Counted from the stretch's first letter, positions 26,233-35,339 are shown. The stretch is DNA of 64,000 nucleotides from Lysinibacillus fusiformis (GCF_007362955.1 NZ_CP041696.1:3410001-3474000), one strand, 5' to 3'. Notes: generated from the sequence alone by a model not told the origin. Numbers and translations: made by a program.

Positions 26233-26571
26233 ATGACTCAACCGAATTGTTCACATATTTGTAGTAGCTACCACCAAGCGATTGAATTTATAGGGAAACG
26301 CTGGATGGGTATGATTATTTATACCTTGTTACCAGGGCCGCAAAGATATTATGAAATTCACGCAGCTATCCCTGGGATTTCTGATCGGTTGTTAACAGAG
26401 CGCTTAAATGAGCTTGTAAATGCGGGACTCATCAAAAAAAAATTCATTGATTCCTCCATAAAAAAAGTAGAATATGAGCTGACACCCAATGGCTTAGCGT
26501 TTCAAGAAGTCATTCAGTCAATTCAAAAATGGATAGATTTATGTGATTTTGAAAAGACAACAAAGAATTAA
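26233..26571 (+). CDS. HxlR-family regulator, YodB-like redox sensor
   Basis: A 112-residue winged-helix protein: HQAIEFIGKRWMGMIIYTLL, GISDRLLTERLNELVNAGLI, YELTPNGLAF. Cysteines are at positions 6, 10 and 104. In YodB of Bacillus subtilis, Cys6 and C-terminal cysteines sense quinones and diamide and control quinone and nitro reductases, and the same positions are filled here. The divergent nitroreductase fits that role. A GGGAGG ribosome site precedes the ATG. Redox sensing is inferred from the residue positions. Confidence 0.86.
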   Translation: MTQPNCSHICSSYHQAIEFIGKRWMGMIIYTLLPGPQRYYEIHAAIPGISDRLLTERLNELVNAGLIKKKFIDSSIKKVEYELTPNGLAFQEVIQSIQKWIDLCDFEKTTKN

Positions 26572-26579
26572 TAACGAAA

Positions 26580-26882
26580 AGAGGTTGGGACATAACTTTA
26601 AATTTTAAGAAAGAGGAGCAAGGCGTTATTAAATTTTTGCTATCTAAAATGAAGAAAAATTTAGACGTTCTTCTTTTTGAATAAATAAAATTCAGAAGAG
26701 AGCACTAGTTGATGGTAGCGAACGCGGCGACTCCTGTAGGATTAGCGTGACGTCTGAGACGACAGGCTCAGGCCACGCCCCCGGAAAGCGTCCGCGGTAG
26801 CGGACATCAACGCTTACAGCAAAAAAGTGTTAGATCGACAGCAGTCAATCTAACACTTTTTCTCTTTTGCCCCAGCATCTTA
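26580..26882. repeat. Dispersed Bacillaceae-type intergenic repeat, copy 2
   Basis: Full-length copy of the element at 25226 and 60739: GAGGTTGGGACATAACTTTA start, the GACTCCTGTAGGATTAGCGT and CGTCTGAGACGACAGGCTCA core, GGAAAGCGTCCGCGGTAGCG, the AAAAAGTGTTAGAT hairpin and a GCCCCAGCATCTT end. The end arms have drifted (GGGAC/GCCCC). Lies between convergent genes and may act as their terminator. Confidence 0.88.
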
Positions 26883-26989
26883 TTTTGGAATAATTTAAAT
26901 TTATTCACCAGAGAACTTTCGATTGTTTATAAACAAGAGTACTTATTCTATTATTGAATATATTTATCGAACTAACGATTTTTGGTAGT

Positions 26990-28165
26990 TTAACGCCTGT
27001 TGAGTCCTTGTACATTCGGTTTAAAAATTTGTATTTTTAATAAAATTAGTAGGAAAGCAAGTAGTGAAAATATAATTCCGACCCAAATTAAATTATGTAT
27101 GCCGAAATGAGAGATAAACCAACCACTGACAGAAGCCCCAATGGCAATACCTAGATTGGAAAATGAGACAAACAAGCTATTTCCGAATTCGAGAGCTTCA
27201 CTTGCTTCAGTTGTTAACCATACTTGACTGACAATAAGCCCCCCAGAATGCACAGCCCCCCAAATAAATACGATAACAACCATCGGGATGAAATAAGAAC
27301 CTACATAATAAGTAAGTAAGTACACTACTGCAAATAACAGAGGGAACATGATAACGGTCTTTGTCATACTTTTGTGTAATAAATTTCCAAATAAAAAATT
27401 CCCAAAAATCATGATTGTACCAAAGACCATCAACATGATGCTAATCCAAGATCCGTTCATATTAGTCACTTGACTTAAATATTCAGCAAAATAACTGTAC
27501 ACAGAAAACATTGCTGCAAAGATAAAAATAACGGTCACGATATTTAGCCATAATTGTGGTTTACGTAATATGCCAAGCTGCTTGCCATAAGATAATTTTT
27601 CAGTAACAGGCATAGAGGGGAGCCAAGCGAGTATGCCAATAAAAGCAATGGCACTAACAACAGCTCCAAATAGAAATCCTGCTTCTAATGAAATCTTTTC
27701 CGCTAGATAAGAAGTCACTGGGACACCAAAAGCAAAGCCGACCGTTATACCAGAAAAAACTTTGGTCACTGCCTTACTACTTTTTTCAGGAGAGACAAGT
27801 TTAGCTGCTGTCACGAGAGCAACTGAAAAAAAGACAGGGTGAAAAATAGCAGGGATGATACGGAACACTAACATTACGTCAAATTTAGTTGTGTAGGCAT
27901 AAACAATATTAGAAATCGCAAAAAGAAGAACAGCTGTTAACAGAATGACTTTACGGTTAATACCTGAAGCAAGTAAAGTCAGGAATGGACCTGAAATGGC
28001 AACAACTAAAGAAAATATGCTTACAAGCAATCCGGCTTGAGAAGTCGTTATATTAAATTTTTCAGAAACCTGTGGTAGAACACCTATAATCCCCATTTCG
28101 GTGGTAATAATGCCGAACACGCCTAGCGCTAGAATACTGATAAGTAACGGGTTAATTTTTTTCAT
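26990..28165 (-). CDS. MFS transporter, DHA1/AraJ-like efflux family
   Basis: A 391-residue, twelve-helix major facilitator. The N-terminal half starts FGIITTEMGIIGVLPQVSEKFNIT with the D/E-rich first loop, and the GINRKVILL motif lies between helices 2 and 3. It resembles sugar-efflux/drug-efflux DHA1 proteins such as AraJ and YdhP. GGAGG precedes the ATG. Upstream on the same strand is an ArsR-type regulator, separated by the tandem repeat array; the two may once have been an operon. Confidence 0.85.
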   Translation of the reverse strand: MKKINPLLISILALGVFGIITTEMGIIGVLPQVSEKFNITTSQAGLLVSIFSLVVAISGPFLTLLASGINRKVILLTAVLLFAISNIVYAYTTKFDVMLVFRIIPAIFHPVFFSVALVTAAKLVSPEKSSKAVTKVFSGITVGFAFGVPVTSYLAEKISLEAGFLFGAVVSAIAFIGILAWLPSMPVTEKLSYGKQLGILRKPQLWLNIVTVIFIFAAMFSVYSYFAEYLSQVTNMNGSWISIMLMVFGTIMIFGNFLFGNLLHKSMTKTVIMFPLLFAVVYLLTYYVGSYFIPMVVIVFIWGAVHSGGLIVSQVWLTTEASEALEFGNSLFVSFSNLGIAIGASVSGWFISHFGIHNLIWVGIIFSLLAFLLILLKIQIFKPNVQGLNRR

Positions 28166-28244
28166 GATAAATTTTATCCTCCATTCATATACACATATCT
28201 GTAATTGTAGATATATTAAGGTAAAAAAAAGCCTCCCTTCCTTT

Positions 28245-29167
28245 TATCCCGCATTAACGGTCAGTAATTTATCTGTTCGAAAGCGAAGCGTCAGGTACAA
28301 AACGCCCACCTCAAGTTGAAAGATGAGCACAAGTCAAGTGGGTGGTCGAACAACTGACCGTAAAAGCCCGATTGGTTCAACTAGCAATCCGTGGGGATGA
28401 AGAAAACCCCCACTGATTGGAGTTTCACTTTATCCCGCATTAACGGTCAGTAATTTATCTGTTCGAAAGCGAAGAGTCAGGTACAAAACGCCCACCTCAA
28501 GTTGAAAGATGAGCACAAGTCAAGTGGGTGGTCGAACAACTGACCGTAAAAGCCCGATTGGTTCAACTAGCAATCCGTGGGGATGAAGAAAACCCCCACT
28601 GATTGGAGTTTCACTTTATCCCGCATTAACGGTCAGTAATTTATCTGTTCCGAAAGCGAAGCGTCAGGTCAAAACGCCCACCTCAAGTTGAAACCAAGTC
28701 AAGTGGGTGGTCGAACAACTGACCGTAAAAGCCCGATTGGTTCAACTAGCAATCCGTGGGGATGAAGAAAACCCCCACTGTTTGAAGTTTCACTTTATCC
28801 CGCATTAACGGTCAGTAATTTATCTGTTCGAAAGCGGAGCGTCAGGTACAAGAAGCCCCCTCAAGTGGAAAGATGAGAACGAGTCAAGTGGGTGGTCGAA
28901 CAACTGCCCGTAAAAGCCCGATTGGTTCAACTAGCAATCCGTGGGGATGAAGAAAACCCCCACGGATTGAAGTTTCACTTTATCCCGCATTAACGGTCAG
29001 TAATTTATCTGTTCCGAAAGCGAAGCGTCAGGTACAAAACGCCCACCTCAAGTTGAAAGATGAGCACAAGTCAAGTGGGTGGTCGAACAACTGCCCGTAA
29101 AAGCCCGATTGGTTCAACTAGCAATCCGTGGGGATGAAGAAAACCCCCACGGATTGAAGTTTCACTT
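28245..29167. repeat. Tandem array: five copies of a ~186-bp palindromic unit
   Basis: Copies begin at TATCCCGCAT: 28245, 28431, 28617, 28796 and 28981. Lengths are 186, 186, 179, 185 and ~187 bp. Copies 1 and 2 are almost identical; copy 3 has a 7-bp loss, copy 4 has the most substitutions. Each unit contains a long imperfect hairpin closed by ACGGTCAGT and ACTGACCGT with GTTCG/CGAAC inside, then a second stem GTGGGG/CCCCAC. The left half (TTCGAAAGCGAAGCGTCAGG) is related to the palindrome at 16138. The last copy runs into the stop codon of the ArsR gene. No coding potential is evident. Confidence 0.95.
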
Positions 29168-29487
29168 TATAGTTTCTTTTTGATGTACTCTGAAAATTCT
29201 TGTATTGTTTTTTCGTTACGGCGATAGTACGTCCACTTACCAATTCGCTCAGATTCCAACAAACCAGCTTTTTGCATAGTCAACAAATAACCGGAAATTA
29301 CAGACTGGGCAAGTCCTGCTTTCGCTTGAATATCACCTACGCATACACCAACTTTAAAATTAATGTTTTGTGCTAAATACGGTTTTTCATCAAAGTATTC
29401 ACTAGGATCTTTTAACCATAACATTATTTGGCTCCGAGTTTCGTTAGACAAAGCTTTATAAATCAATAAAGGTTCCATGTACATCAT
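29167..29487 (-). CDS. ArsR-family winged-helix regulator
   Basis: A ~106-residue ArsR-type protein: LLIYKALSNETRSQIMLWLKDP, VGDIQAKAGLAQSVISGYLLTMQKAGLLE, KWTYYRRNEKTI. No metal-binding CXC pair is present; a single cysteine lies in VGVCVGDIQ. Three ATGs (29487, 29484, 29478) are possible and none has a good ribosome site. The downstream MFS exporter at 26990 is its probable target, now about 1 kb away because of the tandem array. The stop codon sits at the edge of the last repeat, so the C-terminus may have been replaced by repeat sequence. Confidence 0.82.
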   Translation of the reverse strand: MMYMEPLLIYKALSNETRSQIMLWLKDPSEYFDEKPYLAQNINFKVGVCVGDIQAKAGLAQSVISGYLLTMQKAGLLESERIGKWTYYRRNEKTIQEFSEYIKKKL

Positions 29488-29490
29488 TAT

Positions 29491-29506
29491 ATCTAATTTT
29501 CTAGAT
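29491..29506. promoter_or_regulatory. Palindrome before the ArsR gene, candidate autoregulatory operator
   Basis: ATCTAATTTTCTAGAT: ATCTA/TAGAT arms directly upstream of the first possible start of the ArsR-type gene. Confidence 0.4.
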
Positions 29507-29616
29507 TTGTAAATATAAAAAGGGAATACAAAGAGGAAATAGATGGTTCATCTGCGGAAAGCGAGTGAAGTTTTCCGGACTTGTATGTTCTTACTGGACT
29601 AGTTTGTATGCAGTAT

Positions 29617-29653
29617 AAAACCTCTGCGAAAGTTAATTTTAAGCAGAGGTTTA
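29617..29653 (-). terminator. Terminator after the truncated permease
   Basis: AAACCTCTGC (29618-29627) pairs with GCAGAGGTTT (29643-29652); T4 follows on the minus strand. It probably served the original permease gene. Confidence 0.65.
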
Positions 29654-29662
29654 CATTTTTAA

Positions 29663-30124
29663 TTATTTAACACGCGGTAATATTTTGTTCAACAATATGG
29701 CTATGATGGCAGCTGTCGCTACTGGCGAGCTGAATAAATATTGCACAGTAGTTGGTAAAGAATATAAGAAATCGTCAGGTAGCAATGTTAAGGCTAATGT
29801 TAAAATCATAGGGACAGCGATTACATACATTTCCTTTTCACCAATGTTCTCGTTTTTCATGACTTGTAAACCGCTAATTGCAATAATGCCACATACGATG
29901 ACGAATATACCGCCGATTACTGCTGCTGGAATGGCAGAAATTAAAGCTGCCAATTTTCCTGAAAAGCCAAACAATATAAACCAAGCACCCGCAGCAACAA
30001 AGACACGACGGCTGGCAATACCTGTGATAGAAGTAACACCTGCATTCGTTGAGTAGCCAGTTACAGGAGTTGAGCCTAATAACGAAGCGATGAAACAGCC
30101 AATACCTTCTCCAATAACACCCGA
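29663..30124 (-). pseudogene. NCS2 nucleobase permease, 5'-truncated remnant
   Basis: The minus frame is open from 30124 to a stop at 29663-29665 (153 codons), with a stop directly upstream at 30125. It encodes GVIGEGIGCFIASLLGSTP, TGYSTNAGVTSITGIASRRV and the last membrane helices, typical of the C-terminal third of xanthine/uracil (NCS2) permeases. The first ~280 residues and the start are gone. The fusion point lies about 50 bp behind the LysR gene, so a deletion joined the two. Confidence 0.85.
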
Positions 30125-30178
30125 TTAATTTGTTGATCTGTTAATGGTTTGTCAATTAAATGTAGTCTGAAATAGTAT

Positions 30179-31069
30179 TTATGAAATGGCTTTATTGATG
30201 AAGTCAATAAAGTTATTGAAAGTTGAAGGTGTATTATGTTCGTTTTTTCTTGTGCACAGGTAAATGGGGCGTTGAATATCCATACCTTTTACATATACTC
30301 GAGCAATCTGTTTAAGCTCCATAAAACCTGAAGCGGCTATGGAAGGTGCAAGCATTGCGCCATAACCAGCTGCAATTGCATGAATGGATTCGTTGATGCC
30401 ATCTAGTTGCAGACCAACTCTTGGTGGAGGTGTTTTATGAATTTTACATAACGCGTTTAAGAATTCTTTCGTGGAACTTCCATCCTCTCTTGAAACAAAT
30501 GGTTCTTGCATTAATTCGGCTAATGTGACTTGCTGATCAGCAAATGCATGTCCATCAGGCACGATAAACCAATAATCTAAATTCATCAGAAATTTGTAAT
30601 CGACATCTGGATGGTGGCCATCTTCTTTCACGATAAAGGCCATGTCGGCTTTATAATGGAGTAACTCTTCAATGACTTGCTGTGAATTAGCAGTTTTCAA
30701 ATGGATATTTGTAGCAGGGTTAGCTTGCTTATAAGTCGCTAACCATTTGGGTAATAAAAAATGCGATGGCACATGTGTTGAAGCAATTTGTAATTCCTCG
30801 ATACCCATGTTTTTAAGCTGTTCAAGCTTGTTTTCAATATCCATTTCTAAATCAAATAGTCGCTGAGCCTGCATAAATAAAAATTCTCCATTTTGGGTTA
30901 AGGTAATCCCTCTTCCTTTCGATTCGAGAAGTGTCAATCCTACTTCTTTTTCTAAATTACGGATTTGTATCGTGACAGCAGGCTGACTAATCATTAGTGC
31001 TTGAGCAGCCTTTGATACGCTTTTGAGTTCTGCTACTTTTGTGAATAATCGGAGTGCATGTAAATTCAT
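30179..31069 (-). CDS. LysR-family transcriptional regulator
   Basis: A 296-residue LysR protein. The HTH is ALRLFTKVAELKSVSKAAQA, LMISQPAVTIQIRNLEKEVG. The co-inducer domain contains the HVPSHFLLPKWLATYKQANP segment. GGAGAG precedes the ATG. It diverges from an MFS gene at 31184, its likely target. The shared 114-bp region is very AT-rich. Confidence 0.9.
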   Translation of the reverse strand: MNLHALRLFTKVAELKSVSKAAQALMISQPAVTIQIRNLEKEVGLTLLESKGRGITLTQNGEFLFMQAQRLFDLEMDIENKLEQLKNMGIEELQIASTHVPSHFLLPKWLATYKQANPATNIHLKTANSQQVIEELLHYKADMAFIVKEDGHHPDVDYKFLMNLDYWFIVPDGHAFADQQVTLAELMQEPFVSREDGSSTKEFLNALCKIHKTPPPRVGLQLDGINESIHAIAAGYGAMLAPSIAASGFMELKQIARVYVKGMDIQRPIYLCTRKNEHNTPSTFNNFIDFINKAIS

Positions 31070-31183
31070 AATATCTCTCCTAATATAAAAAAAATTTATA
31101 GTTTTATATAAATTATATATTAGATTTATTAATTTACACTAAGTATCCTTTTAGTAACAGCAAAATAGTAGGAGGGGACTAAG

Positions 31184-32386
31184 TTGAATCGTCAGTACAT
31201 AGGAATTTTATTTGGCGGGGTGTTATTACTAGTTGTCGCGATGGGCATAAGTCGTTTTGCTTTCACGCCGATTCTACCGTTTATGCGCCATGATGTAGGT
31301 TTTTCATTTGAAGTGGCAGGGTTTTTAGCATCCAGTAATTATATTGGCTATTTTATTGGCGCCTTATGGGCTGGATTCATGTATCGACAAAGAAAGAATA
31401 TTTTACTGTTGAGTGTCGTCTTGAATGTGCTTTCCATTGTACTAATGGGGATGATTGAAATATACATGGTATGGCTCGTACTGCGTTTGATTGCAGGCAT
31501 AACAGGGGGCCTTATTTTCGTGTTAACATCAAGCATTATTATGGATTATTTGGCGAAGCAATCGTTAACACGTTGGTCGGGCTATTTATTTAGCGGTATC
31601 GGGCTAGGCATTGCGATTTCAGGTTTACTAGTGCCTTTTTTTGAAGCGCGCTTTGCTTGGCAGGGTACTTGGATTGGCTTAGGCATTTTATCTGCTTTAT
31701 TTTTTATCATTACGTTCGTGCTATGGAGAAGCTTACAAGTTCATGATGGCACGAAAGTCAAGAAATCCTCCGAAACAAAAATGTCGCAAGGTTTTATGCC
31801 ATGGCTCATTGCTGCATATGGCTTTGAGGGACTTGGCTATATTATCACGGGTACTTTTCTAGTGGATATTATTCACAATATCCCTTCGCTGCAAGCCTAT
31901 TCTTCCTATAGCTGGGTCATCGTCGGTGTAGCGGCGATTCCTTCAGCTCCTGTTTGGACAGTATTATTAGAGAAGTTTTCAGCAATAAAAATTTTGTATG
32001 TGGCTTACATATTACAAGTATTTGGCATCTTGTTACCTGTATTTTCACAAACAGTTTGGAGCGTTTTATTGTCGTCATTTTTGTTTGGTTTAACATTTGT
32101 TGGCATCGTGACGTTAACAACTGCTTATGCACGTCAACTATTTCCAACTCAAAGCGGACCGGTTGTTTCATTATTAACAACGTTCTATGCATTTGGACAA
32201 ATTATCGGACCAATAATCGCTGGCAAGCTGGTCGCAGTATTCAATAGCTATAAAGCAGCACTCATTTTTGCAGGAGCCATTATATTTGTTGCATTGATTG
32301 TGATGTTATTTGGAAAATGGGTGACTGGTAAACGTCAGGTTACATTAGAAAATGCAATTGCTGTTGAAACACAATCTAGTCCTTAG
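31184..32386 (+). CDS. MFS transporter, YbfB/YjiJ family
   Basis: A 400-residue, twelve-helix major facilitator of the MFS_4 (YbfB/YjiJ) type: VVAMGISRFAFTPILPFMRHD, AGFLASSNYIGYFIGALWAG, IGLGIAISGLLVP. The start is TTG at 31184, seven bases behind GGAGGGG; no ATG serves better. Divergent from the LysR regulator. The substrate is unknown. Confidence 0.87.
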   Translation: MNRQYIGILFGGVLLLVVAMGISRFAFTPILPFMRHDVGFSFEVAGFLASSNYIGYFIGALWAGFMYRQRKNILLLSVVLNVLSIVLMGMIEIYMVWLVLRLIAGITGGLIFVLTSSIIMDYLAKQSLTRWSGYLFSGIGLGIAISGLLVPFFEARFAWQGTWIGLGILSALFFIITFVLWRSLQVHDGTKVKKSSETKMSQGFMPWLIAAYGFEGLGYIITGTFLVDIIHNIPSLQAYSSYSWVIVGVAAIPSAPVWTVLLEKFSAIKILYVAYILQVFGILLPVFSQTVWSVLLSSFLFGLTFVGIVTLTTAYARQLFPTQSGPVVSLLTTFYAFGQIIGPIIAGKLVAVFNSYKAALIFAGAIIFVALIVMLFGKWVTGKRQVTLENAIAVETQSSP

Positions 32387-32564
32387 TTTCCTAGTGGGAA
32401 ATTCACATATTTAGAGTAATTTGAAAAGCCAGAATTCCGAATATGGATTTCTGGCTTGAATGTTCTTAAAGATGGCGTGCCTCTATCTACATGATATAAA
32501 AAAATAAATTATAAGTCTAGTTCTTTTTTTGTGAATATGAAAAAATAAGCATGTGCACAAGAAA

Positions 32565-32576
32565 TGTAACGTTACA
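32565..32576. promoter_or_regulatory. Palindrome upstream of the methyltransferase gene
   Basis: TGTAACGTTACA is a perfect 12-bp palindrome, 25 bp before the gene's start. It could be a repressor site; nothing ties it to a specific regulator. Confidence 0.35.
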
Positions 32577-32601
32577 ATCAATATAGAAAAGAGGGCGTAG
32601 A

Positions 32602-33363
32602 GTGGAAAAAACAATGACGACTGATGAGGCAATTAAACGTTGGAATCGCCATGCAGAAAGTTTTACGGCAAGCTATGATGAGCATGGTGGCATTCACCGT
32701 GAAGTACTATTAAATCCAGCGATTTTTTCATTATTGGACGATGTGAAAGGAAAAAAGCTCTTAGATGCAGGATGTGGAGAGGGCTATCTAAGTAGAATAC
32801 TTGCTAAAAAAGGAGCTATTATTACTGCTGTTGATTATGCGGAAAAGATGATTGAAATTGCCCAACAAAGGACGGATAGTAATGAGACTATTGAATATAA
32901 ACAGGGGAATTGTGAGAAGCTCGATTTTTTAACAGATGCACAGTACGATACGATTGTTTCGAATATGGTACTTCAAGATTTGGAAAACTATGAGGCAGCA
33001 TTAAGCGAGATGTATCGTCTTTTAAAACAGGGTGGTTCTTTTATTTTTTCAATTCTACATCCGTGTTTTATTACACCTAATAGCGGATGGGAGCGAAATG
33101 AACAAGTGGATAAACAATATTGGAAGGTCCAGCGCTATTTCTATGAAGGCGTGTATGATCAAAGATTCCCGATAGATTCAGATGACAAGGTTGTATTTTA
33201 TCATCGGACATTATCAAGCTATTTAAAAGCAATTATCAAAGTAGGTTTTACTGTGGAAGACGTTATTGAACCTATGCCTTCTAAGGAAATGCTAGATAAG
33301 TATCCTCAATTCGAAGAGGATTTACACTGTGCGGATTTCATCGTATTCAAATTAAGAAAATAG
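32602..33363 (+). CDS. Class I SAM-dependent methyltransferase
   Basis: A 253-residue methyltransferase. Motif I is KLLDAGCGEGYLSRIL, followed by the acidic loop AVDYAEKMIE, YDTIVSNMVLQDLE and LKQGGSFIFSILHP. The pattern is of the UbiE/small-molecule type. The substrate is unknown. The start is GTG at 32602 with GAGGGCG upstream; an ATG five codons in is possible. Only 33 bp separate it from the next gene. Confidence 0.85.
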   Translation: MEKTMTTDEAIKRWNRHAESFTASYDEHGGIHREVLLNPAIFSLLDDVKGKKLLDAGCGEGYLSRILAKKGAIITAVDYAEKMIEIAQQRTDSNETIEYKQGNCEKLDFLTDAQYDTIVSNMVLQDLENYEAALSEMYRLLKQGGSFIFSILHPCFITPNSGWERNEQVDKQYWKVQRYFYEGVYDQRFPIDSDDKVVFYHRTLSSYLKAIIKVGFTVEDVIEPMPSKEMLDKYPQFEEDLHCADFIVFKLRK

Positions 33364-33396
33364 AGGTAAAATCATATGATTTAAGGAGGGAAGCAT

Positions 33397-33918
33397 ATGC
33401 GGTTATTCCATGTAAGTGAAGAAAGTGATATTCAAGTGTTTCAGCCCCGTCTACCTACTCGAACGGATTTAGATTTAACGAAAGGACTTGTATGGGCTAT
33501 AGATGAAAAATGCTTACCTAACTTTTTAACGCCTAGAAATTGTCCGCGTGTTTGCTATCATGTCGGCGCAAATACAACTGAAATCGATAAACGAACATAT
33601 TTATCCTCAACGTCATGTTCACATGTAGTCGTTATTGAAAACAAATGGCTTGTTAGGATGAAAAATACTACATTATTTTTATATGAATTTGATATCAATC
33701 AATTCACATTACAGGATGAAATTGCAGGCTACTATGTAAGCGAAACAACACAAACACCTATTGCCAAATTCGAAGTGATCGATTTATTTCAAGAACTATT
33801 TACACGCAATATTGAATTACGTATAGTGGATAACTTGTGGGATATTTATGATGATATTCAAAAAACAACGTTCCATTGGTCTATGTGTAGAATGCATTTT
33901 GCCCAGCCAAGGAAATAA
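33397..33918 (+). CDS. Conserved hypothetical protein, DUF6886-like
   Basis: A 173-residue soluble protein with no signal or membrane segment. Recognisable blocks are MRLFHVSEESDIQVFQPR, GLVWAIDEKCLPNFLTPRNCP and ELRIVDNLWDIYDDI. These resemble an uncharacterised Firmicutes family that I know as DUF6886. The opening HVSxxxxIxxFxPR with a later WAID reminds me of ADP-ribosyltransferase-like folds, but this is only an impression. GGAGGG precedes the ATG, and it probably shares a transcript with the methyltransferase. Confidence 0.65.
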   Translation: MRLFHVSEESDIQVFQPRLPTRTDLDLTKGLVWAIDEKCLPNFLTPRNCPRVCYHVGANTTEIDKRTYLSSTSCSHVVVIENKWLVRMKNTTLFLYEFDINQFTLQDEIAGYYVSETTQTPIAKFEVIDLFQELFTRNIELRIVDNLWDIYDDIQKTTFHWSMCRMHFAQPRK

Positions 33919-34367
33919 ATTTGCTGAATTTTTTAGACAGTGCAAGTATTGCAAATCAAGAAGCTGTCCCAAAAAGCAAAAACAATATGCTTTGAAGTAG
34001 TCTATGATGCTATACAAAGGAAAAAAACCGCATAGACTCCTGCGAATCCTATACGCGGAAAGCGAAGCGGATTTTTACCATCTAAGAAGAAGGGGGTAAT
34101 TGTTTGAAGAACTGTTTAGACAGTTCTTTTTTGCTGATTTTTTTGAACTAAGTAGTAAAAGCTGGTTCTATTGGAGTTGTTGTAAACTCTATATTGCACC
34201 CAATTAAAGTATTTCTACTAAAATAAACTATTCGTTAACAGAAGAATTGGGCAAGTAAGTATCCAGACCAATATAGTAAGTTTGTGTAACAAGTTGTTGA
34301 CGGATTTTTGATTTAAAGTATATTAAACGTACTACATAACAAAGGTGCAAGGAAATGAGGTGCATGT
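33919..34367. other. Intergenic stretch with repeat fragment and terminator
   Basis: No gene is seen. ATAGACTCCTGCGAATCC (34033-34050) and ACGCGGAAAGCGAAGCGG (34053-34070) are a shortened copy of the widespread Bacillaceae GCGGAAAGCGAAGCG repeat. A terminator lies at 34107-34132. The remaining ~230 bp are AT-rich and featureless. Confidence 0.6.
34107..34132 (+). terminator. Intrinsic terminator
   Basis: AGAACTGT (34108-34115), loop TTAG, ACAGTTCT (34120-34127), then T5. Confidence 0.85.
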
Positions 34368-34832
34368 ATGATTTTAATAAGTGCTTGTTTAGCAGGGTTA
34401 AAGGTTCGGTATAATGGGACAGATAGCTTAGATGAAAAAATACAACAGCTTGTGAGGGAAAATGCGGCTGTGACGGTGTGTCCCGAATTAATGGGCGGTT
34501 TTACAACACCACGAGAACCCGCTGAAATTATTGGTGGAGATGGTGAAGATGTCCTAGATGGAAAAGCTTGTGTGGTAGAAAAATCCGGTCGAGATGTCAC
34601 AGAGCTGTACGTAAAAGGTGCCTACATGACATTACAGAAAGCAATTGAAGTAGGTGCCTCCACGGTCATATTAAAAGAGTATAGCCCCTCCTGTGGTAGT
34701 GCTGTGATTTATAATGGTGATTTCAGTGGCACAAAATTAGCTGGAGTAGGTGTTACGACGGCCTTACTTAAAAGAAATAATATAACAGTGCTGTCAGAAG
34801 AAAATTATACTGATTTTTTGAAAAATCCATAA
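34368..34832 (+). CDS. DUF523 family protein
   Basis: A 154-residue protein with the three cysteine motifs of DUF523: ISACLAG near the start, VCPELMGGFTTPREPAEI and EYSPSCGS. The conserved cysteines suggest metal or iron-sulfur binding, but the function of the family is not established. AGGAAATGAGG precedes the ATG. It stands alone and is followed by a terminator at 34917. Confidence 0.88.
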   Translation: MILISACLAGLKVRYNGTDSLDEKIQQLVRENAAVTVCPELMGGFTTPREPAEIIGGDGEDVLDGKACVVEKSGRDVTELYVKGAYMTLQKAIEVGASTVILKEYSPSCGSAVIYNGDFSGTKLAGVGVTTALLKRNNITVLSEENYTDFLKNP

Positions 34833-34916
34833 GTCATATTTGATGTATGCTTGACATGTCTTTAAGAAAATCACGCGTAATGAAACGCGTTGGTATAAGT
34901 TTAAGGAGAAAAAATC

Positions 34917-34956
34917 AAAAGGTTTCGGGACTGCTGGTCATTTCCGAAACCTTTTG
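34917..34956 (+). terminator. Intrinsic terminator after the DUF523 gene
   Basis: AAAAGGTTTCGG (34917-34928) pairs with CCGAAACCTTTT (34943-34954), followed by TGTCTT. A 92-codon frame overlapping it (34847-35125) is not credible as a gene. From 34957 to 35339 I see only AT-rich sequence with no feature. Confidence 0.8.
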
Positions 34957-35339
34957 TCTTCAATCTAGCTGGTTCGTTCGCGAAAAACGACTGGCTTTTT
35001 CCGGACCTGAATATGGTTACTTTCTACAGTCTGAATTGACTATAATTATAGTCTTTTTTCATATTGTCTACTTTATGGCGATATTTTTATGTTTAAAATG
35101 TATTGGTCCTACTATTTTTTTGTGACATTTTAATATTCAAATGAATTAGCCGATAAGAATTATGAGTATGTATCATATATTTATGATGCATTTATACCCT
35201 GAATTAACAAATACAGATTAATAAACGATGTTATTTTTGGTATTTTTGTTTAATTTAGTGTAAATTCGCATTTGAAAATAATAATATGTATGATTGTAAC
35301 TAAGGAAAATAAAATCATTTCTAAGAAAGGAGGAAACAA

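Noticed and set aside
28245-29167. CRISPR array
   Set aside because: The units are 186 bp and directly abutting, with no short repeat/unique spacer pattern and no cas genes nearby.
31917-32247. Frames on both strands inside the YbfB-type gene
   Set aside because: They overlap a well-supported membrane protein and have no ribosome sites.
34847-35125. Small gene of 92 codons
   Set aside because: It runs through a perfect terminator hairpin, has no ribosome site and no protein-like pattern.
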